From Nocardioides malaquae (lineage in GTDB: Bacteria > Actinomycetota > Actinomycetes > Propionibacteriales > Nocardioidaceae): a stretch of 64,000 nucleotides of DNA. The notes under the pieces are model-generated. The model did not search any database, was not told the origin of the DNA, and worked only from the letters and a program-made list of their open reading frames with translations. Positions 19,496 through 27,800 of the stretch are shown here, piece after piece (positions within the stretch are counted from its first letter, which is position 1; each line of letters begins with the position of its first letter). Where the stretch lies: positions 186,001-250,000 of the forward strand of contig NZ_JADCSA010000001.1 of assembly GCF_015070385.1 (NCBI RefSeq), read 5' to 3'. The position numbers and the translations under genes were made by a program.

Positions 19496-20776
19496 TCACT
19501 TCAGGAAGTCGGGGACGTCCAGCTCGTCGTCGTCGAACTCGACCCGGCGCTGGACCCGGGGGCGCTCGGCCCGCGGTGCCTCGGCACGCTCCTCCTGACG
19601 CTGACCCTGGCCGCCCTGGCTCTGGCCGCCCTGGGAGCCCACGCCGGCCCCCTGGACCGTCGGACGGGCTGCCTGGGGCTGGGCCTGGTCCTGCCGCTGG
19701 GTCTGGCGCTGGGCCGGAGCTGCCTGCGGGGCCCCCTGCGACTGCGCGATCTGTGCGGCGGCGGCGCGGGTCTCGGACTGGCTCTGCTGCGGACGGTTGA
19801 ACCCGGACGTGTTCTCGCGGCGCTTGGGCATTCCGCCGTCGAAGCCGGCGGCGATCACCGTGACCCTGACCTCGTCGCCGAGGGCGTCGTCGATGGTGGC
19901 GCCGAAGATGATGTTGGCCTCCTCGTGGGCCGCCTCCGAGACGAGCGCCGCAGCCTCGTTGATCTCGAAGAGGCCGAGGTCGGAGCCACCGGCGATGGAG
20001 AGCAGGACCCCGTGGGCGCCCTCGATGGACGCCTCGAGGAGCGGGCTGGAGACAGCCATCTCGGCCGCGGCCACGGCGCGGTCCTCGCCGCGGGCCGAAC
20101 CGATGCCCATCAGCGCGGAGCCGGCGTTGGCCATGACGGACTTGACGTCGGCGAAGTCGAGGTTGATCAGGCCGGGGGTGGTGATCAGGTCGGTGATGCC
20201 CGAGACACCCTGCAGCAGGACCTGGTCGGCCTGCTTGAACGCGTCGAGCACCGAGACGTTGCGGTCGCTGATCGACAGCAGCCGGTCGTTGGGGATGACG
20301 ATGAGGGTGTCGACCTCCTCACGCAGCCGGGCGATGCCCTCCTCGGCGGAGTTGGCGCGGCGGCGGCCCTCGAAGGAGAAGGGGCGCGTCACCACACCGA
20401 TGGTCAGGGCGCCCAGGGAGCGTGCGATGCGGGCGACCACGGGGGCGCCACCGGTGCCGGTGCCACCGCCCTCGCCGGCCGTCACGAACACCATGTCGGC
20501 GCCCTTGATGACCTCTTCGATCTCGTCGGCGTGGTCCTCGGCGGCGCTCGCGCCGACGTCGGGGTTGGCGCCGGCGCCGAGGCCTCGGGTGAGCTCGCGG
20601 CCGATGTCGAGCTTCACGTCGGCGTCACTCATCAGCAACGCCTGCGCGTCGGTGTTGATGGCGATGAACTCGACGCCCTTGAGGCCGACCTCGATCATCC
20701 GGTTGACGGCGTTGACGCCGCCTCCGCCGATGCCGACGACCTTGATGATCGCCAGGTAGTTCTGGGCTGCTGCCAC
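19496..20776 (-). CDS. ftsZ: Cell division tubulin FtsZ
   Basis: FtsZ is the GTP-dependent ring-forming tubulin of division. The 426-residue protein starts at GTG 20776 with [20 protein letters not shown]. The tubulin signature [16 protein letters not shown] and the T7 loop with [11 protein letters not shown] are intact. After the GTPase core (to about residue 315) a long linker of roughly 90 residues is very rich in Gln, Ala and Gly, followed by the C-terminal anchor peptide ending ELDVPDFLK that binds SepF. An AGAAGG ribosome site lies about 9 nt upstream. A promoter is predicted in the 239-nt gap after ftsQ. Confidence 0.98.
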   Translation of the reverse strand: MAAAQNYLAIIKVVGIGGGGVNAVNRMIEVGLKGVEFIAINTDAQALLMSDADVKLDIGRELTRGLGAGANPDVGASAAEDHADEIEEVIKGADMVFVTAGEGGGTGTGGAPVVARIARSLGALTIGVVTRPFSFEGRRRANSAEEGIARLREEVDTLIVIPNDRLLSISDRNVSVLDAFKQADQVLLQGVSGITDLITTPGLINLDFADVKSVMANAGSALMGIGSARGEDRAVAAAEMAVSSPLLEASIEGAHGVLLSIAGGSDLGLFEINEAAALVSEAAHEEANIIFGATIDDALGDEVRVTVIAAGFDGGMPKRRENTSGFNRPQQSQSETRAAAAQIAQSQGAPQAAPAQRQTQRQDQAQPQAARPTVQGAGVGSQGGQSQGGQGQRQEERAEAPRAERPRVQRRVEFDDDELDVPDFLK

Positions 20777-20908
20777 GGTTCGTGCCCTTCTGTTCGGAGC
20801 CGGTCCTGCCACCGGCGCCAGGTGTCTCGTGCCTGTCGTGCCCCGGCGGCCTCCCCGCCCGTCCACTCCGTGAGCGTCCGGGCGAAAACCCTAACCGTGA
20901 GCCTGAGG

Positions 20909-20914
20909 GTTATA
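20909..20914 (-). promoter_or_regulatory. Predicted -10 element of ftsZ overlapping an inverted repeat
   Basis: TATAAC on the minus strand sits in an unusually AT-rich patch (20907-20925), with a weak TGACCA-type -35 about 18 nt upstream. It implies a 5' leader of about 125 nt before ftsZ. A 6-bp inverted repeat AACCCT-N13-AGGGTT (20887-20911) overlaps the -10 and could be an operator. The rest of the 239-nt ftsQ-ftsZ gap shows no other clear element. Confidence 0.45.
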
Positions 20915-21015
20915 GTTATGTCAACCTCGTCGTGGTCACGACAGTAGGCGGGGCCCCCGGGCCCACCCCAGCCGGACACGCCGACCGCGCCCGAAATTGT
21001 GCGGAAGTTGGCGGG

Positions 21016-21783
21016 TCAGTCGGCGACGACGGGCTGACCCGGTGCGCTCACGTCGTAGCGCGAGGCCTGATGGGCCTTGAGGAGCGCCGCCAGGACGGCT
21101 GCCTTCTCCTCCGAGTGCTCCCCGCTCCCCCACAGCACCGTCCGGCCACCGGCGAGCACGAGGGAGACGTGGTCGACGGTCTCGACGTCGACCCGGCGGA
21201 CGTCCTCGGCCAGGTCGGCGGGCAACGCCGACAGCACGGTGGCCGCCTGCTGCAGTGCCTCCCGGTCGACGTCACCGACGACGCGGACCGTCGGCAGACC
21301 CTTGGGTGCGCGGCGGAAGTCACGGAAGACCACGCCCTCGGCGTCCATCCCGCGCGGACGGCCGCCGATCCACGCCACGGCGACCGGGACACGTTCGGAG
21401 ACCACCACGCGCACGCCGTGCGGCCAGTCACGCTCCACCTCGGCGCTGGCCACCGGAGCCATCGCCTCGACCCGCCGCGCCACCGCGGCGACGTCGACGC
21501 GCACCAGCGGGTCGCCGACCGGGACCGCGGCGGCGGCCAGCACGTCGTCGACGCTGAGGTGGTCGGTGCCCTCGACCACGACCTCCTCGACGGCCAGGAC
21601 CGAGGAGAAGCCGACCAGCCACCCCCCGCCAGCGACCAGGCCGAGCACCAGCACCAGGGCCAGCAGCGGACGCCACACACCCCAGCGCCGCGCCCACTGG
21701 CGACGGGCGAAGCGCCGCCGCATCCGGGCCTGCTGGCGCGCCTCGGAAGGCGTGGGACCGTGGTCGGCCTCGGCGTCGGTCAC
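21016..21783 (-). CDS. ftsQ: Cell division protein FtsQ
   Basis: FtsQ links the cytoplasmic and periplasmic parts of the divisome. The 255-residue protein has a basic cytoplasmic N-terminus (RRRFARRQWARRWGVWR), one membrane helix (PLLALVLVLGLVAGGGWLVG) and a POTRA domain (VEEVVVEGTDHLSVDDVLAA, then VASAEVERDWPHGVRVVVSE), followed by the beta domain AWIGGRPRGMDAEGVVF. The GTG at 21783, 5 nt after the murC stop, is the likely start. Confidence 0.93.
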   Translation of the reverse strand: MTDAEADHGPTPSEARQQARMRRRFARRQWARRWGVWRPLLALVLVLGLVAGGGWLVGFSSVLAVEEVVVEGTDHLSVDDVLAAAAVPVGDPLVRVDVAAVARRVEAMAPVASAEVERDWPHGVRVVVSERVPVAVAWIGGRPRGMDAEGVVFRDFRRAPKGLPTVRVVGDVDREALQQAATVLSALPADLAEDVRRVDVETVDHVSLVLAGGRTVLWGSGEHSEEKAAVLAALLKAHQASRYDVSAPGQPVVAD

Positions 21784-21788
21784 CGCCG

Positions 21789-23231
21789 TCAGTCCTTGCC
21801 CAACAGGTCCAGCACCCGCGGACCGAGCTCGGTCACGCTGCCGGCTCCCAGGGTCAGCACCAGGTCGCCCGCCCGGGCCCGCCGGACGAGCTCGGCCGGA
21901 GCCGCGTCGAACTCCTCGACGTAGGACACCCGGTCGGCCGGGAGGCGACACGCCGCAGCGACCAGCTCGCCGGTGACCGAGGGGTCGGGATCCTCCCGGG
22001 CGAGGTGCACGTCGAGCACCACGACCTCGTCGGCGGCCTCGAGGGCGCGGCCCATCTCGGCACCGAAGATGCGCGTACGCGACACGAGGTGGGGCTGGAA
22101 GGCGACGACGACACGACCCTCACCGGCCAAGGCACGGGCGGCCTGCAGGTCACCGGCGATCTCCACCGGGTGGTGGGCGTAGGAGTCGTAGACCCGGACC
22201 CCCGCGACCTCGCCCTTGCGCTCCATGCGGCGACGGGTCCCGGTGAAGCCGGCGAGCCCCGCCAGGAGGTCGGCGGGCGCGAAGCCCAGACGCAACCCCG
22301 CGGCGAGTGCCGCAGCCGCGTCGAGGAGGTAGTGGCGCCCCGGGATCTGCAGCTCCAGCCGCAGGCAGCTGCCACCCTCACTTCCCTGGACGAGGGCGAG
22401 GTGCCCCGACAGGGTGACGTCGGCCGCGGAACGGTTGCCGGCGAAGGTGAGCGCGCCCAGGCGCAGGTCGGCAGCCGACGACTCCCCCACCCGGATCGTG
22501 TCGATGCCCCGCGCCTCGGCGGAGGCGGCCAGCGCCGCGGCCCCGGGGTCGTCGACCACGACCACGAGGAAACCCCCGGGCTGGATCCGGTCGAGGAACT
22601 CCTCGAAGGCGGCACGGTAGGCCTCCTCCGTGCCGAAGTGGTCCAGGTGGTCGGCCTCGACGTTGGTCACCACGGCACCGAAGGGCCGGTAGACCAGGAA
22701 GGCGCCGTCGGACTCGTCGGCCTCCGCGACGAACAGGTCACCACGCCCGTCGTGGGCGTTGGTCCCGGTCGCGGCGAAGTCGCCCCCGACCGCGAAGGTG
22801 GGGTCGGCCCCCGCCGCCTGCAGCGCGGAGGTCAGCAACGACGTGGTCGTCGTCTTGCCGTGGGTGCCGGCGACCGCGAGGGTGCGCTTGCCCTCCATCA
22901 CGGAGGCGAGCCCCGCCGAGCGGGGCCACAGCCGCAGCCCGGACTGCTGGGCGGCGACCACCTCGGGGTTGTCCTCGCGCACGGCGGTGGAGACCACGAG
23001 GGTGTCGGCGCCCTGCACGTGGGCGGCGTCGTGCCCGACGTGCACCCGCGCGCCCAGCTTTGCCAGGGCGGCCAGCGTGGCCGAGTCGGCGCCGTCGCTG
23101 CCGGAGACCGAGACCCCGCGGGCGAGCATGATGCGCGCGATCGCCGAGAGACCGGCTCCGCCGATGCCGACGAAGTGCACGTGGCCGAGCTCGTCGGCCG
23201 GAAGGATGACGTCGGGGACGGGCAGCTTCAC
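21789..23231 (-). CDS. murC: UDP-N-acetylmuramate--L-alanine ligase
   Basis: MurC adds L-Ala to UDP-MurNAc. All three Mur ligase domains are present in 480 residues: the N-terminal Rossmann part HFVGIGGAGLSAIARIML, the central ATPase domain with an intact P-loop VAGTHGKTTTTSLLTSAL, EADESDGAFL and VEADHLDHFG, and the C-terminal domain with YDSYAHHPVEI and FQPHLVSRTR. The GTG at 23231 overlaps the murG stop (GTGA). It is a useful contrast for the degenerate murD-like gene nearby. Confidence 0.97.
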   Translation of the reverse strand: MKLPVPDVILPADELGHVHFVGIGGAGLSAIARIMLARGVSVSGSDGADSATLAALAKLGARVHVGHDAAHVQGADTLVVSTAVREDNPEVVAAQQSGLRLWPRSAGLASVMEGKRTLAVAGTHGKTTTTSLLTSALQAAGADPTFAVGGDFAATGTNAHDGRGDLFVAEADESDGAFLVYRPFGAVVTNVEADHLDHFGTEEAYRAAFEEFLDRIQPGGFLVVVVDDPGAAALAASAEARGIDTIRVGESSAADLRLGALTFAGNRSAADVTLSGHLALVQGSEGGSCLRLELQIPGRHYLLDAAAALAAGLRLGFAPADLLAGLAGFTGTRRRMERKGEVAGVRVYDSYAHHPVEIAGDLQAARALAGEGRVVVAFQPHLVSRTRIFGAEMGRALEAADEVVVLDVHLAREDPDPSVTGELVAAACRLPADRVSYVEEFDAAPAELVRRARAGDLVLTLGAGSVTELGPRVLDLLGKD

Positions 23232-24298
23232 CGGGCGGCCTCCATGATCATGCGGGCCAGGGTCTCGTCGGCGTCGAGCTTCATGACGCCGCGCGCGGCC
23301 GCGCCCATCCGGGACAGGCCCTCGGGGTCGGTGAGCATCGGGGCCACATGGGCAGCCACCCACTCGGAGGTCAGCTCCTCGTCAGCGACCAGGAGGCCAC
23401 CACCGGCCTCCACGACGGGCCGCGCGTTGAGCGCCTGCTCACCGTTGCCGATCGGGAGGGGCACGTAGACGGCCGGCAACCCCACGCCCGACACCTCGGT
23501 GACCGTGTTGGAGCCGGCACGGCACACCACGGCGTCAGCGGCCGCGTACGCCAGGTCCATGCGGTCGACGTACTGGCGCACCACGTAGGGCACGTCGGTG
23601 GCGGGGGCGTCGACCTCCTGGGTGGGCCCCGCCACGTGGAGCACCTGGACGCCGGCGCGCGACAGCGCGTGCGCGGCACCGAGGACGGCGGCGTTGATGC
23701 GGGCCGCGCCCTGGGAACCACCGGTGACCAGGAGCGTGGGACGGTCGGGGTCGAGGCCGAAGCTGGCACGCGCCTCGGCCCGCAGCGCGTCGCGGTCCAG
23801 CGTGGAGACCATGCGCCGCACCGGGAGGCCGACGTAGGTGGCGTGCGGGATGTCGGTGCCCGGGAAGCTGGTCGCCACGTGGCGAGTCAGTCGCGCCCCC
23901 AGCTTGTTGGCGATCCCGGCGAGCGCGTTGCCCTCGTGCACGACGAGAGGCAGGCGGCGCGTGCGCGCCGCGAGGTAGGCGGGCACCGAGACGTAGCCAC
24001 CGAAGCCGACGACGACGTCGGGACGCACCCGGTCGACGACCTCGAGGGCGGCGCGTCGCGCGGCCAGCAGCTTGCCGGGCACCTGCAGCAGCGCCTTGCC
24101 GGGCCTGCGCGGCAGCGGCACCTTGGGCACGAACTCGAGCGGGAGCCCGGCCTCCGGCACGAGGCGCGCCTCCAGGCCCGACGTGGTGCCCAGGCAGGTC
24201 ACCCTCACGGTCGGGTCCAGCCGACGCAGGGCGTCGGCGGTGGCGAGCAGGGGCGAGGTGTGTCCGGCGGTTCCTCCGCCGGCGAGAAGCACATGCAT
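23228..24298 (-). CDS. murG: Undecaprenyl-PP-MurNAc-pentapeptide GlcNAc transferase
   Basis: MurG makes lipid II from lipid I at the inner membrane face. The 356-residue GT28 protein starts MHVLLAGGGTAGHTSPLLA, the glycine-rich acceptor loop, and has VVGFGGYVSVPAYLAA, VHEGNALAG, VTGGSQGAARIN, and the UDP-GlcNAc site VVCRAGSNTVTEV with the basic/hydrophobic tail. It follows ftsW by 12 nt and overlaps murC by 4 nt. Confidence 0.97.
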   Translation of the reverse strand: MHVLLAGGGTAGHTSPLLATADALRRLDPTVRVTCLGTTSGLEARLVPEAGLPLEFVPKVPLPRRPGKALLQVPGKLLAARRAALEVVDRVRPDVVVGFGGYVSVPAYLAARTRRLPLVVHEGNALAGIANKLGARLTRHVATSFPGTDIPHATYVGLPVRRMVSTLDRDALRAEARASFGLDPDRPTLLVTGGSQGAARINAAVLGAAHALSRAGVQVLHVAGPTQEVDAPATDVPYVVRQYVDRMDLAYAAADAVVCRAGSNTVTEVSGVGLPAVYVPLPIGNGEQALNARPVVEAGGGLLVADEELTSEWVAAHVAPMLTDPEGLSRMGAAARGVMKLDADETLARMIMEAAR

Positions 24299-24310
24299 GG
24301 TGGCCCCAGC

Positions 24311-25555
24311 CTAGGAGGTGGACCGAGCTGCACCGGGGGCTGACACCCCGTACGTCCGGGTCCGGCGCGCCTCGAGCGCCTCCGCCGCCTCCGGTTCACG
24401 CCGGGCGAAGCCGACCAGCAGCCCGAGGGCGGCCAACGAGGGCACCAGCGCCGAACCGCCGTAGGAGATGAGGGGCAGCGGGATGCCGATCACGGGCAGG
24501 ACGGCCAGGACCATGCCCACGTTGATGATCATCTGGCCCAGCAGCCACGCCACCACCCCGAACGAGCAGTAGCGGACGAAGGGGTCGGCCGTCCTCAGCG
24601 CCACCCGCACGGCCGCGAAGGCGATCGCGCCGAAGAGGCTCACCACCAGCACGGTGCCGGCGAGACCGAGCTCCTCACCCAGCACCGCGAAGATGAAGTC
24701 GGTGTGCGCCTCCGGCAGGTCGCCCCACTTCTGGGTCGAGTCACCGATCCCGTTGCCGAGCCACCCGCCGGTGGCGAGGGCGTAGAGCCCGTGGGCCGGC
24801 TGCCACCCGTTGTCGTGGTAGGTCTGCAGCGGGTCGACGAAGTTCGTCAGACGGTCGCGGCGCTCGGCACTGGTCGAGGCGGCGACGAACGCCAGGGCCA
24901 CCAGCGCGGAGAGTCCGAAGGCGAAGTAGCGCCAGTTGAGCCCGACGACCCAGAGCAGGGCCATGAGGATGCCGCCGAAGACCAGGGCGGTGCCGAGGTC
25001 GCGGCCCAGGACCACCAGTCCGGTCACCAACCCGACCCCGGGCACCACGGGCACGAGGATGTGCGCGGTCCGGTCGAGCAGGGGCTCCTTGCGCGCGAAG
25101 ACGTGGGCCGCCCAGATCACCACGGCGAACTTCGCGACCTCCGAGGGCTGCAGGCGGAACGGACCGACGCCGAGCCAGTTCTGGTTGCCCGCCACCTCGA
25201 CGCCGAGCCCGGGGACCTGCACCAGCACCAGGAGCCCGGCGGCCACGCCCAGTCCGGGCCATGCGAGGCGACGCACCGCGGCCACCGGCACGCGACTCGC
25301 CACCCACGCCACGGGCAGCCCGATGGCGACCCACATGAGCTGTCGCTTCACGATCGAGTACGAGTCGCCACTCGTGCGGTAGGCCAGCACACTGCTGGAG
25401 CTGGTGACCATGATGAGTCCGATCGTCAGCAGCAGCGCAGAGGCCCCGAGGAGCAGGTAGTACGAGCTCAGCGGGTGGGCGAGGGCCTGACGCACGGCTG
25501 CCGGGGCGGAGGTGCGCGCCCGGGTCAGGGCGCCCTCCGGGTTGGCCGTGGTCAT
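24311..25555 (-). CDS. ftsW: SEDS-family lipid II polymerase/flippase FtsW
   Basis: FtsW polymerises glycan strands at the septum together with FtsI. The 414-residue protein has about ten membrane segments and the SEDS signatures NWLGVGPFRLQPSEVAK, GRDLGTALVF, YQ-type TYHDNGWQPAHGLYALATGGWLG split across the large loop, and PLISYGGSALV near the C-terminus. The ATG at 25555 has GGAGGGTGC directly upstream and follows the N-terminal family pattern. It lies 147 nt after the murD-like stop, a gap unusual for this compact cluster. Confidence 0.95.
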   Translation of the reverse strand: MTTANPEGALTRARTSAPAAVRQALAHPLSSYYLLLGASALLLTIGLIMVTSSSSVLAYRTSGDSYSIVKRQLMWVAIGLPVAWVASRVPVAAVRRLAWPGLGVAAGLLVLVQVPGLGVEVAGNQNWLGVGPFRLQPSEVAKFAVVIWAAHVFARKEPLLDRTAHILVPVVPGVGLVTGLVVLGRDLGTALVFGGILMALLWVVGLNWRYFAFGLSALVALAFVAASTSAERRDRLTNFVDPLQTYHDNGWQPAHGLYALATGGWLGNGIGDSTQKWGDLPEAHTDFIFAVLGEELGLAGTVLVVSLFGAIAFAAVRVALRTADPFVRYCSFGVVAWLLGQMIINVGMVLAVLPVIGIPLPLISYGGSALVPSLAALGLLVGFARREPEAAEALEARRTRTYGVSAPGAARSTS

Positions 25556-25702
25556 GCACCCTCCTGGGCCTTCGACGATGCGGCGCCGGGCGCCGTCCGC
25601 GGCGGAGGCCGCGTCCCCCCAGTCTCGCTGGCCGGGCTGGCCGGAGCGGGTCACCGACGCCGCGTGTCGCGGGCCGGGCCCCGCTGGCCGGGCCGGGCTG
25701 CC

Positions 25703-26719
25703 TCAGTCGCGGCCGAAGCCGCGCAGACCGTCGCGGACCGCGGTCCGGGAGACGCCGTGTGCGCGGGCCAGCGCGGCCGCGACGAGGGCGGCAGCCACGA
25801 ACTCGGGCTCCTGGGAGGCCAGGTCGTCGACGGTGCAGAGCTCGGCGGCGCTCGTGGTCCGCTGCTCGATGAAGGCCCGGTCGGCCACGATCTCCTCGAC
25901 GAGGCCGACCATGCCCACCGCGGGCATCGCGAAGGTCGTGCCGATCGCACGAGCCCCCTCGACCACGTCGGCCTCCTCCACCATGCGCCGGGTGCGCTCG
26001 TCGGCGTCGTCGTAGACGCACGCCTTCTCGACGTGGTGGTAGACCTTGGCCGTGTCGGCGAGCCACTCCTGCTCGGACCGGTGCCAGCCGGGGTGCCCGG
26101 CGCCCATGTCGTGGCCCAGGCCCATGACGGCCGCCGACTCAGCCCTCATCGAGCGGGTGTGGTGCAGCTGCTGGCTGGAGACGTCCACGGCGATCACGTC
26201 GTAGGGCTCGGGGTCCATGACGACCTCGACCAGCGACAGCCCGACGTTGCCGGCAGCGACCGACCGACGTCCGTCGGCACGCAGGATCGCGTCGAGCATG
26301 CGCACTGCGGTGCCGCGTCCCCGCTCGCCGGTGACGACCAGCCACGGTGCGAGGCGGTCGGGGTGGCGCAGTCGCCAGGCCAGCTCCACCTCGCCCCAGA
26401 CGGGCACGCCGCGTTCGTGGGCCTGCGCCACCAGGGGGGCGTCCGGGCGCCAGCCGGGTGACACGACCAGGAGGTCGATCCCCTCCGGCAGCACGTCGGC
26501 GACGCCGTCACCCAGGCGTACGTCTGCCCCCAGCACGCCGAGCAGCTCAGCCTTCTCCTCCAGCTCGGGATCGCGACGGACGTCGAGCGCGACGACCTCG
26601 GCGCCGAGGTGGTTCAGGTTGTCGGTGGAGGCGAACCCGGCGACGCCGAACCCGGCGACCACGGCCCGCACCCCCGCCCACGAGTCGGCGCCCGTGAGCT
26701 GGTCGAGGTCCACGCTCAT
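25703..26719 (-). CDS. MurD-like protein, truncated and catalytically degenerate (probable pseudoenzyme)
   Basis: The gene occupies the murD position between mraY and ftsW and matches actinobacterial MurD over 338 residues, with strong blocks such as VVSPGWRPDAPL, GVPVWGEVELAWRL, DADVVEGARAIG-like EADVVEGARAIG and DRAFIEQRTTSAAELC. The catalytic features are gone. The P-loop reads TGERGRGT (residues 130-137) instead of TGTNGKTT, the Glu of the ELSS motif is Asp179, the DHLDWH motif is rearranged around residues 201-213, and the carbamylated Lys is Thr223. The protein stops at GLRGFGRD, exactly where the C-terminal ligase domain (about 140 residues) should begin. The frame is open with no stops, so it is probably translated. 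It cannot be a normal D-Glu ligase; a regulatory or scaffold role is inference. Confidence 0.85.
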   Translation of the reverse strand: MSVDLDQLTGADSWAGVRAVVAGFGVAGFASTDNLNHLGAEVVALDVRRDPELEEKAELLGVLGADVRLGDGVADVLPEGIDLLVVSPGWRPDAPLVAQAHERGVPVWGEVELAWRLRHPDRLAPWLVVTGERGRGTAVRMLDAILRADGRRSVAAGNVGLSLVEVVMDPEPYDVIAVDVSSQQLHHTRSMRAESAAVMGLGHDMGAGHPGWHRSEQEWLADTAKVYHHVEKACVYDDADERTRRMVEEADVVEGARAIGTTFAMPAVGMVGLVEEIVADRAFIEQRTTSAAELCTVDDLASQEPEFVAAALVAAALARAHGVSRTAVRDGLRGFGRD

Positions 26720-26726
26720 CGCTGCG

Positions 26727-27800
26727 TCACCCGATCCCCGCCACCCATTCGGCGTAGAAGACGCCGATGCCCGCGGCCACGAAGAGGCCCGCGATGATCC
26801 AGAAACGGATGACGACCGTCACCTGCTCCCACCCGAGCATCTCGAAGTGGTGGTGCAGCGGGGCCATGCGGAAGATCCGGCGACCCTTGGTGACCTTGAA
26901 CCACCCCACCTGCAGCATCACCGAGAGCGTCTCGACCACGAAGAGGCCACCGATGATGACCAGCAGCAGCTCGGTGCGCGTCAGGATCGCGAGACCCGCG
27001 AGGGCCCCACCCAGGGCGAGGGAACCGGTGTCGCCCATGAAGATCTGGGCCGGCGAGGCGTTCCACCACAGGAAGCCGAAGGTGGCGCCCATGATCGCTG
27101 CCGAGACGACGGCGAGGTCGAGCGGATCTCGTACCTCGTAGCAGGAGGCCGAGGGCGCGACCGCGCAGGACTGGTTGTACTGCCACACGTTGACGAGCAG
27201 GAAGGCGCCGAAGACCAGCGTCGTCGCGCCCGCCGCCAGCCCGTCCAGCCCGTCGGTGAGGTTGACGGCGTTGCTGAAGCCCGTGATCAGGAACCACATG
27301 AAGACGAGGAGCAGGACGGTCGGGACCGTCCAGGCGCTGAAGTCGCGGAGGAAGGAGATGTGCTGCGAGGCCGGCGTCTGTCCCCGGTGGTCCTCGAGCA
27401 TCGGCGAGAGCGCGAGCGCACCGAACGCCAGCGCCACGACGGTCTGGCCGATCATCTTGGCCTTGCTGCGCAGCCCGAGGCTGCGCTGCTTCACGATCTT
27501 GATGAAGTCGTCGAGGAAGCCGACGAACCCCAGCCCGACGAAGAGGAAGAGCAGCAGCCACGCCGAGGCGGACGGGGCCTGGCCGGTGGCGGCCTTGGCC
27601 AGCAGGTAGGCCACCACGGACGCACCGATGATGACGATCCCGCCCATGGTCGGGGTGCCGCGCTTGGTGTGGTGCGAGGTGGGGCCGTCCTCCCGGATCT
27701 CCTGCCCGTAACCCCGCCTGCTGAGCATCGTGATCGCCACCCGGGTGCCGAGCAGCGACAGGACGAGCGCGAGTCCGCCTGCGAACAGGATGGCTCTCAT
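26727..27800 (-). CDS. mraY: Phospho-MurNAc-pentapeptide translocase
   Basis: MraY transfers phospho-MurNAc-pentapeptide to undecaprenyl phosphate, forming lipid I. The 357-residue protein has ten predicted membrane segments. The catalytic motifs are intact: GTPTMGGIVI, FVGFLDDFIK (Asp pair), NAVNLTDGLDGLAAG, FMGDTGSLALGG and the histidine-rich PLHHHFE. It overlaps murF by 4 nt and is followed 7 nt later by the murD-like gene. Confidence 0.97.
   Translation of the reverse strand: MRAILFAGGLALVLSLLGTRVAITMLSRRGYGQEIREDGPTSHHTKRGTPTMGGIVIIGASVVAYLLAKAATGQAPSASAWLLLFLFVGLGFVGFLDDFIKIVKQRSLGLRSKAKMIGQTVVALAFGALALSPMLEDHRGQTPASQHISFLRDFSAWTVPTVLLLVFMWFLITGFSNAVNLTDGLDGLAAGATTLVFGAFLLVNVWQYNQSCAVAPSASCYEVRDPLDLAVVSAAIMGATFGFLWWNASPAQIFMGDTGSLALGGALAGLAILTRTELLLVIIGGLFVVETLSVMLQVGWFKVTKGRRIFRMAPLHHHFEMLGWEQVTVVIRFWIIAGLFVAAGIGVFYAEWVAGIG

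Noticed and set aside
20920..20935. TTGACA near 20922-20930 (minus strand) as the ftsZ -35
   Set aside because: It lies only 4 nt from TATAAC, and no TANNNT element occurs 16-18 nt downstream of it.
24290..24312. TAGGCT before murG as another leaderless promoter
   Set aside because: The distance to the ATG is 9 nt, not 6-7, and murG lies 12 nt behind ftsW within an operon.
25556..26719. The idea that the short murD is a frameshifted intact murD
   Set aside because: The residues lost at the P-loop and active site are inside the continuous frame, and the downstream gap is too short to hold the missing domain in any frame.
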